Source: DATBSL01 sp963729875
Lineage (GTDB): Bacteria; Acidobacteriota; Vicinamibacteria; Fen-336
Direction: 5' to 3'
DNA length: 64,000 nt
NCBI GenBank assembly: GCA_963729875.1
Contig: CAVSPR010000004.1
Span: 1,205,530 to 1,269,529 of the forward strand
Made by a program: the position numbers and the translations under genes. Position 1 is the first letter of the stretch. Every line of letters begins with the position of its first letter. Shown one piece after another: positions 62,969 through 64,000 of this stretch. The notes beneath the pieces are model-generated. The model saw nothing but the letters and a program-made list of their open reading frames with translations, was not told the origin of the DNA and searched no databases.

Positions 62969-64000
62969 TCAACCCTGGATCCCGAGTAGGGGACTGGGGT
63001 TCGCCCTGGAAACGACCAGCAACAGGCTGTTTCTCGCTCGGCTGAGGGCGACATCGAGGAGGCACCGCGCTTCTTCCGTGTCGGGGAACGTCCTTCCGTC
63101 GCACGGGAGAATGACTACGCTGTCACACTCAAGACCCTTGGCCTTGTGGATTGTGCTGATCGCCTTCGCAGGCGGCTTGGGCCGCGAGTACGTGCGGCGG
63201 TGTGTGATCTCCGCGAGGCCCGTGTCGGTCGTCTCGAACTCCCCGAGATGCACCGCATCCCAGAACTCCCTGGAGCAATCCACCTCTATGCCGCCAAAGG
63301 CCGCGTCGCTCTTTCTCAGTTCCGAAAGCCGCTCCAGCATTCTCGCGACACCGCGATGGTTCGGCTCCAAGACGAGATGTCGCGCGAGTTCCTGAACCCT
63401 CGCCGCCTTTCCCTTGCGGCTCCGCGTGCAGCCTTCCCGCACCTCCTGCTCGAACAGGTCTCCAAACGCCGAGGGGCTGAAGCCCTTGCCCACATCGTTC
63501 ATGAACGTCACCACGGCGCTCGCGAGGGCGCTAGGGTCGCCGGCTGCGGCACCGATCGCGTCAACCAACCCTTCGAGGCCGGGCCGGGTGTGGCCTTCCC
63601 ATAGCGGAATCCTGCGGTTGAAGAAGCTGCGGAGGGAACGGGTCGTCTGGTTATGGCGGGTCAAGATCAGGAGAGACGACTGCCCGCGCTCGAAGGCATC
63701 CACTCCCCTCCGGTCCTCCTTCGATAGCTGATACTCGAGATTCTTGTGCGCTTGATTCTCAGCGTACACGATGACCACGCTGGGCGGGATGCCGCTGCGC
63801 AGATCCACTGTCCGCCCGCCTTCAGCGCGGTTCGTGCCGAGAGGGTCCAGTGTCCAAGGGCTGGACAGCCCTTCTGCCACCGGTGGGGGTATGCCAACTC
63901 TTCAAAGGCGTCCGCCCTCCGCTTTAGCGTCTCCCAGTCCCACCGGGGGGAGGCGGCCGCGGCCTTCTTCTCGCCGAAGATCCTCTGCATCGGATCAGCG
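62969..64000 (-). CDS. UvrD/REP-like SF1 helicase, 5' truncated by the window, one frameshift
   Basis: Enters from the right edge with ADPMQRIFGEKK (motif III-type region) and WDWETLKRRADAFEELAYPHRW, breaks frame at about 63850, then continues SVVIVYAENQAHKNLEYQL, SLLILTRHNQTTRSLRSFF, and the C-terminal motifs AISTIHKAKGLECDSVVILPCDGRTF (motif V) and LLDVALSRARNSLLLVVSRANPSPLLG (motif VI), stopping at 62969. UvrD-type helicases of this sort are often next to OLD-family nucleases in Gabija-like defence pairs, but the partner would be beyond the window. No other gene lies between 62766 and 62968. Confidence 0.75.

Overview
This is a 64 kb stretch of very GC-rich bacterial chromosome (roughly 70 % G+C by eye). 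The gene content (signal peptidase SppA, a lipoprotein, a PilB-type ATPase, SspB, leucyl/phenylalanyl-tRNA-protein transferase, DUF3014) suggests a Gram-negative, perhaps Acidobacteriota- or Myxococcota-like organism. No rRNA or marker gene is present, so this is inference. I saw no tRNA gene, IS element or CRISPR array.

Layout. 1-17 kb is ordinary core and metabolic sequence: RluA-type pseudouridine synthase, aat, a clan-A glycosidase, a DHH phosphoesterase, sspB, a flippase-like membrane protein, an exported RraA-family protein, manA, a DUF3014 protein, an orphan ParA, sppA, an aldo/keto reductase and a POT-like transporter. 16-23.7 kb (minus strand) is a chain of coupled genes: sigma factor, membrane anti-sigma-like protein, MoxR ATPase, DUF58, transglutaminase, DUF4097 lipoprotein and a DUF4097-like membrane protein. 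23.8-26.8 kb holds a LexA-like/XRE repressor divergent from a two-gene ARPP-1 unit; matching GTATAC operators lie on a strong promoter. 27-35.9 kb is one long plus-strand operon: PilB, two TPR proteins, a TerY/PP2C/HHH-kinase phosphorylation triad in which the VWA and kinase genes have lost their middles, a GHKL ATPase and a SEC-C/TPR protein.

35.9-43.2 kb: a Phd/PIN toxin-antitoxin pair (the toxin carries an amber codon), then a SAM-riboswitch-like leader in front of four ATGA-overlapped genes: AAA+ ATPase, small unknown protein, zinc-peptidase/VWA protein and a divergent S-adenosylmethionine synthetase. A nitrilase-family enzyme and a second PIN/antitoxin pair follow.

43.2-64 kb looks like a defence island: duplicated Uma2 units flanking a VWA protein, a TM0106-type nuclease-helicase, HicAB, DUF433/DUF5615, a Rad50-like ATPase with a possible HEPN partner (plus a deleted relic of the ATPase), McrBC, an unknown minus-strand cluster with membrane proteins, and a UvrD-like helicase running off the end.

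Quality caution. Many genes are broken by single-base frameshifts. Nearly all the ones I could resolve upstream of 55 kb are repaired by removing one base, which is typical of uncorrected long-read insertions. From 55 kb onward indels are so dense that exact products cannot be read. Broken frames there are more likely sequence error than biological decay.
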